From the NCBI RefSeq assembly GCF_002775205.1, contig NC_036459.1:1769088-1833087 (forward strand): a stretch of 64,000 nt of DNA. The letters are read 5' to 3'. Origin of the DNA: Xiphophorus maculatus. Its lineage: Eukaryota; Chordata; Actinopteri; Cyprinodontiformes; Poeciliidae. Below, one piece after another: positions 32,428-43,570 of this stretch (its first letter is position 1; each line of letters starts with the position of its first letter). The notes beneath the pieces were generated by a model. That model saw nothing but the letters and a program-made list of their open reading frames with translations. It made no database searches and was not told where the DNA came from. Position numbers and translations under genes: made by a program.

Positions 32428-34537
32428 TGCATTTTAGGGAGTTTAAAATGCAAACAGAAATCCCAGAATGCATCTGGACTCCTGGTTCAGCTTGGATGGA
32501 TCTGGAGCTCTGAAGGTTTTAGGAGTTTCTAAACGAACAGAAAGTGCTGAGCTGATTTTAAACCGGGTCAGAACCTGCAGAACTTTTTCTAGTGTTTCCA
32601 GATTCAGTTCAATCAACATCAACCAAAGCAGTTTCTTTCACTTAATGCAACAGTTTAGTCTTTTCTGTCAGACTTGTTGATATGTCTAATAAAATATCTG
32701 AATATCTAAAATAAAATCAGAATAACAGAAAACGGATTCAGCAAAGCCACACACTCGAGATTATACACCAGTTTACAGAAATCTGATTTGTAAAAAAAAT
32801 AATTTACTTAAAAATGGCCTGAAACCAATAAAACATTTTTTAAAAAGAAATATTTTTTAATGAATGTTGGACATAAAAATAACTAAAACCTGCAGGAAGA
32901 AATTAAAGATGAAGATTTAATTTTCTAACTTTGGACAGAGACGCTAATAAAACAGCAGAAACTAAATATAATTATTTAGTTAGCCAATTAAACACAAGAA
33001 TAAATGTTTGACTTTTTAAATGTCTAAATGTTGGATCAGAACAGAACCCAAAGGGTTCGGCTTCTGACCCGTTTACTGATTCAAAATCAATCAGAACAAT
33101 AAATAATGACAGAAATAAAGTTTTTAGTGAACTGAAAACGAGTTCTGTAATTCTGCTCCAGCAACCAACCCAACCAGAACCACAGTTAAGACCAGACCGG
33201 GTCCAAAGTACCCATCAGCTCTGCATAAAACGGTTCTGATCCACTCTCACTTCAGAAGCTTTGAATGTTCTGTGGTTCTGGTTCCAGCTCTGTCCTCTAC
33301 AGGTGAGTTAGAGGTCCTTACCTGGAGGTTCTGTTGGGATTAAGAGTCGTCCTTTGGACCAGAACCCGTCTGTTGTCCCGGGTCTCTGGTTCTGTGAGGG
33401 TTGGTACGGTCCCGGACCAGGGAGCTTTATAAACCGGGCCAACACCTCCTGATGACATCACACAGAGGTCATCAGCATCATGGCTGCTTCGCAGCAGGAG
33501 CCGCCATGCTGGATGGAGTTAGTCACTATCTGCTGGCTGCCACCCACACGGCGCCCCCTCCAGGAGGAGCCACGCCGCAGCGCTGGTTCTGGTTCTGGTT
33601 CCTGCGGTCAGCTTCCTGTCACTTTCTTGCAGGTCTGAGCGTCACTGAGCTGCAGCCGTGGAGCCGCCGTGCTGCCAGCGGCCTCACGCTGGTATTCCTG
33701 CGCCGCTTAACCTTTATTTGGGCTGATTAACGGCGCTGCTGGTTTTGTTGGTTTGAGTCGACTCTGTTAAATAACGGCCTCCTGCTGTCAGGCTGGGAGA
33801 AGAAAAGAGTAAATGTGGTTTCTCCGTCACGCCTTCCCTCCTTACGTAGCCGCGCTGCTCCTCTATGTTTAGCTGGGAGTCGTGGTTTGAGGTTGGGACC
33901 ATCAGGTCAAAGGATCCCAGCCGCTGCCTGGCTGCTTTTAGACACTCGGAGGTTCTGGACGGGTTCACAGCTGGAAACCAGCAGATTTCATCTATAAAAA
34001 ACACTAGATAATCTCAGAATCCCAGCTGTCGTCACATCAGATCTGCTGCTTCATATTTGCCTCCAAACAGGAAGTTTATGATACTTATATGAAAACTAAA
34101 TAATTTAAACACAAATCACTGCAGACCTGGAAACAGAACCCTTAGAACCAGGTGATGTAGAACTGAGGGTAAATCCTGATCTGGAGCAGAAGCTGCTCAT
34201 CTGTTTGTATTTCAGGAAGGTCACTGGAATCCATACTACACTAATGTTGAAAAATTTCACAATGGCGGTGTTTCCATAAAATAACAAATGTAATAAAAAT
34301 CATAAGTTTGTTCACACAATCATTCTCTAAAACGCTGCGCCATCATCCTCCTGCCACTTCCTGTCGTCTCCTTCGTGGTTTCTGTCAGTAGAAATTAATT
34401 TCTATACAACAAAAATCCCAGCAGCAAGAGTTTTATCAAAAATCAAGAGGTTTTCTTAAATTGCCATGTTTCCATTAAGCAAATGTAGTTTAGAAATGTG
34501 CTGTATGACAGGTCCCGTGTCCCGTGTCCCTTGTCCT
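32428..34537. other. Intergenic: no gene recognised
   Basis: AT-rich to 33020, then AGAACC-rich. Nothing with family-level similarity is visible. Confidence 0.5.
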
Positions 34538-34593
34538 TTGTCCAACGTGTCCCGTGGAGACATTCCAATGTCTCCACGGGACACGTTGGACAA
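34538..34593. repeat. Perfect 27-bp-arm palindrome with 2-nt spacer
   Basis: The arm begins TTGTCCAACGTGTCCCGTGG (34538) and runs to 34564; after CC (34565-34566) its exact reverse complement fills 34567-34593. It is immediately preceded by a CCCGTGT-type short repeat (34513-34530). Confidence 0.97.
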
Positions 34594-37036
34594 CCAGAGG
34601 CGGCTTTTCAGAGAGGATGACCCAAAATACAATCTGGACTTTGGAGAGCTCTGCAGGAAAATGAAAACCAGGAATGATCCTGGTTTCAAACTGACTGAAA
34701 GGAAAACAGTCTAAGAAAAAAAACTGATTGGATGTTTTTGAGTCGACCTTTCAAAATAAAAGCTGCAGAAGGTAAATGAGAAACTGGGATCAGGAAACAG
34801 AGTTAAAAAAACTGAATAAAATCACAAAAAGGAGAAAATAAAACATGGAAACCAGAAAAGCTGAACAGCAGTAGAGTCTGAATAAACTGGGTTCTGAGGA
34901 CGGATCGGGTCGAGGCTGAAACTTTCCGGTTCAGATCAAGTTCAGCAGCTGGAGGTGACAAACGTTCCCTGATCCAGGAAATCACACCGGCGACCTTTCA
35001 GTGACAAAAACAGTTTTCACTTCTGATTCTGCCAAATGTCAAAGCGGCGGCTCATCGGCGCTGCGGGCTGGGCCCATCCAAACCCACTCTGACCGGCCGG
35101 TTTCCCATCAGGCATTGCACCGCCGGCCGGAGGCGTCGCTCAGCCCTGTGGGAAGGAAGGAAACCATTTTAGGATAAAATGATTATTTAATTTCAAAAAC
35201 TCCAAACCAGAAATATTGAGGACAAGTTTTGAAAAGACAAATGATCAAAAATAATATTCTGGTTGAATGAAAGTTGATTTAAAGACGTGGAGCCAATGTT
35301 TGAAAGGTAAAAACTATTTTTATATTAGTTTGTATTATGAAAAGTAAAATATAATTCATTCATCTTGCACAAATTAAAGAAACACAAGCAGAATACTGTA
35401 GAAGAAACTTAATCACACATCACAAAAAAAATACAACATATGATAGCTAACATATGATAGCTATCTAAACATGTTAAAGTCTAACTGTGGACACTAGCTT
35501 AGCACAACAGAAGCTAGTATTTACACTTCATTATTTCGCCAATGCAGGTTCAGCCAATCAGCAACAAGGAAAATAAATGCAGCTCCTGGATTGGCTGCTT
35601 TGCTGACACCAGCTAGCATTGCTCTGAGGTTTTTCAGCTTTCCAAGCTGCTTTTACTTCGTAATATTTTAAATTTGCTTTACAAATAAAATTAAAAAAAA
35701 TCTGGAGTTACTATCCACAAAAAACCCAACAGTCTGTGAATACTGACCCGTTAATAGGGGAGGGTTCCCTGCACTCACCGAACCAAATGTCACATTTCTA
35801 TTTAATTTAAGAACGGGTCAAAGTGACTAACTTTAAAGCAAAACAGTAATGAACTTTAAGGTTTGCGGTATTAAACGAAGTAATAAAATAATTAGGATAT
35901 TTACTTCAGTGGTAGTGTTTAAAGCTTTATTTGGTGCCACATGGCCGTCACATATAAAACGTGTTAGCAGCTAATATTCTGAGACATGCTAATGCGCTCA
36001 AGAGGCGCCAAACGCAGCCGGATCCAGGTATGAGCTTCAGCAGGACATGAACATGTAACTGCTGAGTGATGCAGACGGAAACTGAGGATGGAGTGAAGAA
36101 GAGCCGTTCCCGTCTGAAGTCATGAAAGCGCCGCAGTAAAACGTTTCCGTCCCGTTTATTGTGAGGAGCAGATATTACCAGGCTCCTCTAATGAAACAGA
36201 GACGCAGGCGCCGGGATTATTTCAGGTTTTAACAAGGTGTTTGAAGATAAATGAGAAACCGCAGAGTTTCATTGGCGTTTCCACATCACAGCGACCCTCG
36301 AGGTGGGACAGAAAGGAAAACATGGCAGCCGTCTGACGAAGGCTGGGAAACAGGTAAAGTCATGAGGTCTGTAGCGTCAGAAGAAGTTCTGACTGTTTTC
36401 TGCTCAGGTAGCAGCTGTTCATGCTAGCAACAGGCATGCTACCTCTTAATAAAGATAATTAGCTGCAGTGAATCATCCACATCCAGGCTGTCAGCAGCCA
36501 GAAACAGCCCAGTTTCAGCTCTCAAACAGAGGTGTAGTTTTGACTGGAACCGAGTCAGAGCCATCCACCCTCCAAACAGATTCAATGTTTTCAGCAGTGG
36601 AGCTCCAGAGCAGCTGAGGGTCAGGATGAAGGATTAGAGCTGCGGAGGCATCAGCAGCTTCATGATGGTGAAATGTCGCCACGATGCGAGGAACTTCTGC
36701 AGGCTGCAGAAAACAGACGGTGGATACTTTAATCGGCTCTTGGACCCTGGATGAGAATTCCTCCAGAAAACTTCCCCTCATTAGACTGCGGCCGTCGTCG
36801 ATGGCCCGGCAGGATGGGAGTTCCCGGGACGCAGTCCAGAATTCCCAGGCTGTAAATCTGATGAGTCTAATCCCAGTGAAACATGGAGATGAGGCGGCAG
36901 GGGAAGGGAGCCGAGTCGCGTTATTGTGACAGACAGCAGAGCGATGAATCATGACGGGAATATTATTCATTTCATACTTTTACTGATGAAAATCTGAAAA
37001 GTGTGGCATGCAATTGTTTTCAGCTGCAGTGACATA
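34594..37036. other. Intergenic with possible conserved non-coding blocks
   Basis: No gene. 35980-36320 and 36660-36975 are balanced in composition, poor in AGAACC words and contain homeodomain-type TAAT/ATTA and CGCTAAT-like words, a texture typical of vertebrate conserved elements. The 151-codon minus frame at 36515-36970 shows no family motif and is not called a gene. Confidence 0.35.
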
Positions 37037-37084
37037 TCTGATAATCCGCTAAGGAAAAAGCTTTTCGCTTAGCAGATTATCAGA
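37037..37084. repeat. 48-bp imperfect palindrome
   Basis: TCTGATAATCCGCTAAGG... pairs with ...CGCTTAGCAGATTATCAGA around a central AAGCTT; 21 of 24 positions per arm are complementary. Confidence 0.9.
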
Positions 37085-39370
37085 CTCATCTTCCCCTAAA
37101 GACATTTTTCCAGATATAATTTACTTGATTGTTTTGTAAACTTCCAGTTGTGTTGAAGGTTTTGTTTTTTGACTGTTAGGAAGTAGTTAGCCATTTATAA
37201 TCATGCTCTTATTTTGAAGTCTGTTCCGTTCCCTCTACCTGTGATGTGATGCAACAAATGACATTTATTCTGTACCCAGAATGCATTGCTGTAAAACTGT
37301 GGATATCAACAGCAGAGTTAGCAAAACTCAACAACTATAAAACTGAACTGAGTCTGATCCAAAGAATCACTTCCTGAAGTCCAAACCTTACAGGAAGGTG
37401 TGCAGTAACACACCTGAGCCTGTAGAGGGCGACATAACAGGCGTAGCTCAGACATGGCTGAATTTAGCTCTTTAGCATTAGCTAGCCACCACTGATGTTC
37501 AGCCCCCTTTACTCTGATCCTCCTTAATAAAATCCAGTGTAACCATTTACAGATGCTTTCTAGTTAAACAAACTGGTTTAGATTTATGTAATGCCACCTG
37601 AATATCTACTCTAAGATATTATAATTTTTGCAAAGCCACCATTTTATTTCTACTTTTAGGTTTTGAAATAATGAAAAAAACGTTGGCAAAAAGCCAATGG
37701 GAACATTTTCTTCTGAGATCTAAATATTTGGGGAAAATGTAAAAACTAAATTTTGCAAAATATTGTAAAATTATTTTGTAAAAATAAAAGCAATAAAGTC
37801 TCTTATTACTTTTATTTAACAATGAAAGCTTAAATCTAATAAGGAAAAATAAATCTAAAGTAAAATTACAGACTTTTAGAGTCCTTCTGTTGTGGAAATA
37901 AAACAGGAATCTTAATTTATTATTGGATTGGAAACATCAGTTCTTTTTTGGTCAAACAGCGAAACACAGCTTGTTTTGACCAGAAGTATTTGTGTCTGAA
38001 TTCCTCCTGTTTTAAAGTGGTTGGAGTTTTCCTGGGTTCTGTGACTCAGCTGACCTCTGACCTTCTCCAGTTCAAAGGTCCTTGGTGTTTCTGAGCCGAT
38101 AAGGCTGGATACCAGGAGATTCTTGGGACTTTAGCAGGAAACTGTTAAAGTTCTGGTGGAATCGGTCCAGCTGGAGCTGAAACCATGAAAGCATTTTCTT
38201 CACATTAGAGCAACAAAGTTAAATGGTTTTTCTTTTGCTTCCAGGGATTTTCTTCATGTTTCAACTCCTTCTGGACACTGAAAACAAGCCGATCCACAGC
38301 AGCGGCTCTGACTCGAAGTGAAGCATTAAAGAGCTGCTGATGTTCTTCTTGTTTTCTCTTCCCAGAATCCACTTCCCCTGGAGTCAGTGAAAACATATTA
38401 GCATGCTGATCCCCTCTGTCAGCTCTCTCATGTTCCTCAATGTGGTTCCACTTTAACAATTCATGCACAATCAGCGCAGACTCCGGTTGGGCTGAAACGT
38501 TCTGCAGAATCAGAGGAAAGTAAAGGAGCGCCCTCCAGGTGCTGCTGGGTTTTTCACCTACAGTTGGAGTCATGTGACCTCTGACACTCAAATCCCTTTA
38601 AACCCACCGAGTCTGGTCTGAAAGCTGGACTAAAATCTGGAAGTATTTATGGCGGCCCAGCCGTTTCCAGAGCCGTCCTGGGAGATTCCCCTGCAGGCCC
38701 ACGCATCGACGGTTCCAGCAACAGCTCCTCCATGCCGCGGCAGCCAGCTCAGCTCTAGTTTTCCACTTCAGGCAGATGATTGTGAGATATATGTCCATGA
38801 TGCTGCGGGACGCTGCGTGGGAGCCTGAATGGAGCTTTCTGCCTGGCGTTGTTTCAACTGGAGATAATCAGGCTGCTATTTATAGCTGCAGACGGAGTTT
38901 CCAGCATCAGAAAGATTCATTAAGGAGAAGACTTAAAGCCTCACAGTTATTAGGCTTCTGACATTGTCACCTCCATCTGCCAGATCCAGGAGGAAGACGG
39001 TTCGGACATGAGGAGCCCAAGTAAACAACCATGATGAAAGATGGAAAGACCAGTTGGTGAGACCAGAAGAGGCCGGGTTTCCATCCACAAGCAATCAGAA
39101 CCCCTGATTACACAACACCTCGGCCCGACCCATTTTATTTCACATCAACACAAAACCGGTCCATCACGTCCAACAAGGAAAGCTGATGGATAACAACCTA
39201 GAAGGTTTTGGTTAAAGATCCAGTAGAAGTTCATATAGAAAAGACCTCAGGGGGGCGCTCTTCTGTGTCTGGAAGCAGTTTGTAACGTTCCTCTTCAAGA
39301 TTCTCCAGAAGTCCTGAATCCTCCCAGAGCTGGACGTTGTTTTGGTGTCCATAGTCATTCCTCATGGTTC
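37085..39370. other. Intergenic with a candidate regulatory block
   Basis: No gene. 38600-38970 looks like conserved non-coding DNA and contains CTATTTATAG (38876-38885), a perfect MEF2 consensus. The minus frame at 38205-38591 has no recognised domain. Confidence 0.35.
38876..38885. promoter_or_regulatory. MEF2 consensus site
   Basis: CTATTTATAG matches YTA(A/T)4TAR exactly. It sits in a TE-free stretch about 14 kb upstream of the first coding exon of pthlh. Confidence 0.35.
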
Positions 39371-39375
39371 CTAAC

Positions 39376-39505
39376 CCATCCATCCATTTTCTGTTCACCC
39401 TTGTCCCTAATGGGGTCAGGAGGGTTGCTGGTGCCTATCTCCAGCTACGTTCCGGGCGAGAGGCGGGGTTCACCCTGGACAGGTCGCCAGGCTGTCGCAG
39501 ATGGT
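39376..39505. repeat. Interspersed repeat fragment (CATCCATCCATTTTC / GGACAGGTCGCCAG type)
   Basis: Contains CCATCCATCCATTTTCTG and GGCGAGAGGCGGGGTTCACC / CCTGGACAGGTCGCCAGGCT, words I know from a very common teleost interspersed repeat. Confidence 0.6.
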
Positions 39506-39597
39506 TCCTAACATTCCCATTAATGTTCCTGAAGAACCGCCGCCATTCCTGACAGCTGCTGATGATGTTCACAATGATTTTAGTACCACTGGTACTA

Positions 39598-40152
39598 AAT
39601 GGTAAATGGCCCATACTTGTATAGAAGTTCATCAAGTGCAGAGGACTCCAAAGCTCTTCACATTACAGTCATTCACACACTCAGCGTTTAAGACTTTATA
39701 GTTTATAGTGTTCAAGTATTAATGTTCCAATCTTTCAATAGCACATAATTATCAAGTGATATTTTCAAATTTCCTGTCAATTTTAAACATTTTTTAACTG
39801 AAAAACACGACGGGCCGCTGGATGAATGACTGCTCCAGCAGCCAGCTACCAGGCTTAGCAAGTTTTCTGGGGGAAACCTTACACATTCATATGTTGATGG
39901 TGGCAAGCTACTGGATAGTAACCATAGCTACAATGGGTCCTCTGACCTCCACCAGCTGGCAAGGCGGATGAAGTGTCTTGCCCAAGGACACAACAACAGA
40001 GGCAGGTGGAGTCGGACTCAACCCAACCAGCAACCCAAACATTGCAGGATGTTGCCACCATGTGATTTATAAATCAGACACAGAGTCGGGGTCCACTCTG
40101 GTCCTTTTGGAGATGATGGTGCCAAGAAGGATTCTTCATAAAATCAAGAATA
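39598..40152. repeat. Interspersed repeat (GGTAAATGGCC... type), interrupted
   Basis: The head (39598-39690: GGTAAATGGCCCATACTTGT, CAAAGCTCTTCACATTACAG) and tail (39881-40152: GAAGTGTCTTGCCCAAGGAC, ACAACAACAGAGGC) belong to one common teleost repeat. The middle ~190 bp (39691-39880) is unlike it and looks inserted. The tail is the copy duplicated at 40832-41067. Confidence 0.6.
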
Positions 40153-40153
40153 T
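39917..40153 (+). repeat. Direct repeat, left copy (237 bp)
   Basis: Identical to 40832-41068 except for one base by eye (GATGGTGCC here, GATGGAGCC there). Lies immediately left of the putative LTR; the last T is shared with its first base. Confidence 0.95.
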
Positions 40154-40831
40154 GTGCTCCGGCACATTGTATTTATTTCTGTCTATTTTTTTTTACTTGG
40201 ATTATTTTGTATAGAAGTTAGTTGTATGATTTTTGTTGTTGTTGTTTAATATACTTTAGAGTTTTGATAATTCTTTCTTGTAATTGGTCCGTTAATTTGT
40301 GACGCTGTTGGACCGCCTATAAATAGGCTGGGTTGCGCCAGGTAAAGGCGACGCCCTCTCCCAACCAACACCCAGGATGCGTTCTGACGCGGTGCGCACG
40401 TCTCTAGCCTGCCACACGGTAGTTTTTGTTAGCTGTTGGTTTGGTTGATGTTTTTTTTGTTGTAATTTTTGACCTGGTGGGACCGGTTGTCCTGTTTTCG
40501 ATTTTTCTTTAACAGTAGTTTCTTTTTTCTTGTAGTCCGGTACTAGCAGGGGCTTCGACGGCCCTGTATAGGGTTGGCCCCCTGCTGTACCGTTTTGTTC
40601 TTTTTGATCGGCTCATCAGGTCCAACTTTCTGTTTATACTTTGGGATTTTTGTGTTCTTTCTTTTTTGGGACACGGGGAACCGAGGATTTAATTCTCTTT
40701 TTCTTCACAGAAAAATCAAAAGAAGCTCATCTTAAAGAAAAGGTCGAGAGAATTGAAAATAAAAATTACTTTTGAATCCTCATTTTTGTCTTTGTGTCCT
40801 CAAATATGTTGTGCCCTTTGTGGACGTAACA
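40153..40831 (+). mobile_element. Putative solo LTR (TG...CA, TATA box, poly(A) signal)
   Basis: A 679-bp block starts TGTGCTCCGGCACA (itself an inverted repeat) and ends GTAACA, i.e. TG...CA. Inside, CCTATAAATAGG (40316-40327) is a strong TATA box, and AATAAA (40758-40763) sits near the end, the order expected of U3-R-U5. No internal retroelement genes are present. It is flanked by 236/237-bp direct copies of the host repeat instead of the usual 4-6-bp duplication. Family not identified. Confidence 0.6.
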
Positions 40832-41068
40832 AGTAACCATAGCTACAATGGGTCCTCTGACCTCCACCAGCTGGCAAGGCGGATGAAGTGTCTTGCCCAA
40901 GGACACAACAACAGAGGCAGGTGGAGTCGGACTCAACCCAACCAGCAACCCAAACATTGCAGGATGTTGCCACCATGTGATTTATAAATCAGACACAGAG
41001 TCGGGGTCCACTCTGGTCCTTTTGGAGATGATGGAGCCAAGAAGGATTCTTCATAAAATCAAGAATAT
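40832..41068 (+). repeat. Direct repeat, right copy (237 bp)
   Basis: Second copy of 39917-40153, abutting the CA end of the putative LTR. Confidence 0.95.
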
Positions 41069-43214
41069 TAAGGACAACCCTGAACATTTGCTTCATCAGA
41101 TGGTCAACAACAACAGCGTCTTCTGGTGCTGAAATGATTCCTTGGATTAATCGTAGTGAACGGATTGAAATAATTGTGTAGTAAATTGATACATGGTTAA
41201 CTGGAGTATGCTGACTCAAAAAAGACCATTTATTTTATCCAAACCATGTTCTGTTGCCTCTCCAAGGTGACCTGCTCCCGGCAGGGCGCTGGTTGGATGG
41301 GGACGTAATAACACTCTCAGAACCACGCTGCAGTAACATGGTGGGAAGATCTGAGCCTGGCCACCGCCATGGTTTCATTCTTCACAGCTCGCTGCTGGCT
41401 GACGCAGGAATCCCTGCTGCTCCCTGGATCTCCTCCAACCCAACTCCCAACGTCAGGCCGCTCCAAACTTAGAACCACACTTCTATTCCTGGAGTGGCTC
41501 AGCGTGTTAGGAGGCTGGAAGCGCTCAGTCACCCGGGCTTTCAGGGTTTCCACAGAACCAGAGCAGCCAGCGGAGGCTGAACCCACAGTCTGAATCACTG
41601 CATCACACAGGAGGAACCAGAATCGGGTCAACATGTCAAGGTCTGCAGGTGAAGGTGGAGAGAAACACAAGAAACATCCTGGCTATTAAATCTGCCAACA
41701 TGTTTCAACTCTGGATCCGAATAGATCTGATCCCTGATTCTGCTGCAGAAAGATGCTTCAGACTGACGGTGGTCTCCAAGTTCTTTCAGAATCAAATGAA
41801 TGGGTCAGAACCAGGCCAATGCTTGGTCTAAAGAGGTCATGCAGATGCTCCCAACCGGAAGAGATTACAAGAGATTACAGAATAAATCGTCCCACCACAG
41901 CCATTAACAGCTCCTTGTGCGACAGAAACACCTGATCTGGATCAGAACGTCCTGATCAGAATAAAGTTTACCATTAGAGAGGACTCTAGTTTTCCACAAA
42001 TTCAGAGCTCAATTTTCCATCTGTTTCTGTTTTAAAAATGTTGAACGTCCTCAGTTTGGTTCTCATTAAACTAATTTTATTCATCCTTGGAGTGCTGTTC
42101 CGGACAATGAAGATTTAAAAATAAATCCTTGTGAAGAACAAAATCAATCCATCTTAATGTTCCCAAACTTTAATTCTGCTGTTCTGCCTCACTGCCTCGT
42201 TTCCCACGCCTTCGTTCCCAGCATTCCTGATGTTCCTGCTGCTGATACCTGCGGCATTCCTGCAGATGGTCCACCTGATGTTAATCCAGATGGGGAATCT
42301 GTGCTCCTGCCTAGTGTTGGGTCCAGATACCGTCCTGAACAGCAGAAAAATCTTCAGACGTTGACCATCAAAGTGACACCAAAGCACAAGGGAAGCCTGA
42401 ATGATGTGGAAAACACCCGCGTCCAACTTCTGATCAGAAATTCTTCAGAAGTTCTTCTGTTGAATGTTGTAGCAGAAATTTGTTCAGAACTTCAATGTTC
42501 TGAACTAACAGATATACTTTATCATCCAACTGGGAGAAGAATTTATGGAGAGCTAATATTCCAGATGTTTCTGATGTTTTTGAGGCGTCTCCCGTCAGTT
42601 TCTGCTGGCGGTCCGGTTGATATCCAGTGGAAGTACTGTCCTGGTTCTGGAACCTCCACAGGAATTTTGGATGGTTGGACATGTCTACAGTTTTGTTTGA
42701 GAGTCTAAATAAAGCCCAGCCTAGGTTGGATCCTGATCAACACTCTGATTCTGGAACGATGTCTGTCTGCAACAACCTCGTTTTATGTTGGTGCATATGG
42801 TCCTAAAACAGAACTGTGGGCTTCCTGACCCAGAAAGTTCTTCTATATTAGTTCCAGCAGAACCAGAAGGTTTGGACTCCAGTTTGTTGTTGTGGTGAAT
42901 GTTTCTGTTTGTTCATAAACTCCGTCAGTCTTCATTAAGTTTTAGAAAAACAGCCGGATCAGAACATAATGGAGAGAATCCTTCAGGCTGAGCAGAAGGT
43001 TTATTTTAGCTGGACCGGTTCTGACAGTTTTATCGGATCTGTTGTAAAAATCTCTTTTAAACTTTTAATCAAAAACAAACATGTTTCTGCTGCTGGTTTG
43101 CAGCTCAGTGCTTCGGTTCTGATTGGTGTCATTTGTGGATTGGCCCTGCTGTGATGCTACCTGGACCTGCTGCGGTTCTGGACCTGCTAACTGGATCTGC
43201 TGTCTCCTCAAAAG
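41069..43214. other. Intergenic: no gene recognised
   Basis: The 183-codon plus frame at 42157-42708 and the 117-codon minus frame at 41317-41670 show no recognisable domain or splice structure and are not called. Confidence 0.45.
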
Positions 43215-43570
43215 GAAAAGTGAGTCTGTCACATGTTCTCACTCTGATATACTCCAGTATTCATCAGGCAGCAACACTAAGGGGGCCCCTGGTGAGTGAA
43301 CCTTAAAGGATCCTGACTGTGGCCTCTGGCCCTCAAGGGCTCCAACCTGTCATCACTACATATGAGAGGTAAGTCTATGGCCTCTAAGGGCCATCCATCA
43401 CGTGTGAGGCCCTCAGAGGCCTCAAACACTGCCTTTGACTGCCAGGGCTCCAGACCTTAGCCTTTAGCCCTCAAGAGCCCCAGGGTGTGGATCTCAAGTT
43501 CCCTGACCTCAGCCCCATCTTCCCTGGTATCTGGCCCTCAGGGGCCCCTACATCCCTAAAGTCCAGCCTC
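43215..43570. repeat. Degenerate GGCCCTCAAGGGCTCC repeat cluster
   Basis: Near-palindromic words of type GGCCCTCA(A/G)GGGC(T/C)CC recur at irregular 30-60-bp spacing (about 43328, 43410, 43465, 43530). This looks like a decayed minisatellite. Confidence 0.5.

Noticed and set aside
34466..34714. Mirror-like frames SNVSRGDIPMSPRDTLDN on both strands
   Set aside because: They are produced by the perfect palindrome at 34538-34593.
36515..36970. 151-codon minus frame
   Set aside because: No family signature; the DNA looks more like a conserved non-coding block.
42157..42708. 183-codon plus frame
   Set aside because: No domain, signal peptide or splice pattern, and the amino-acid order looks random.
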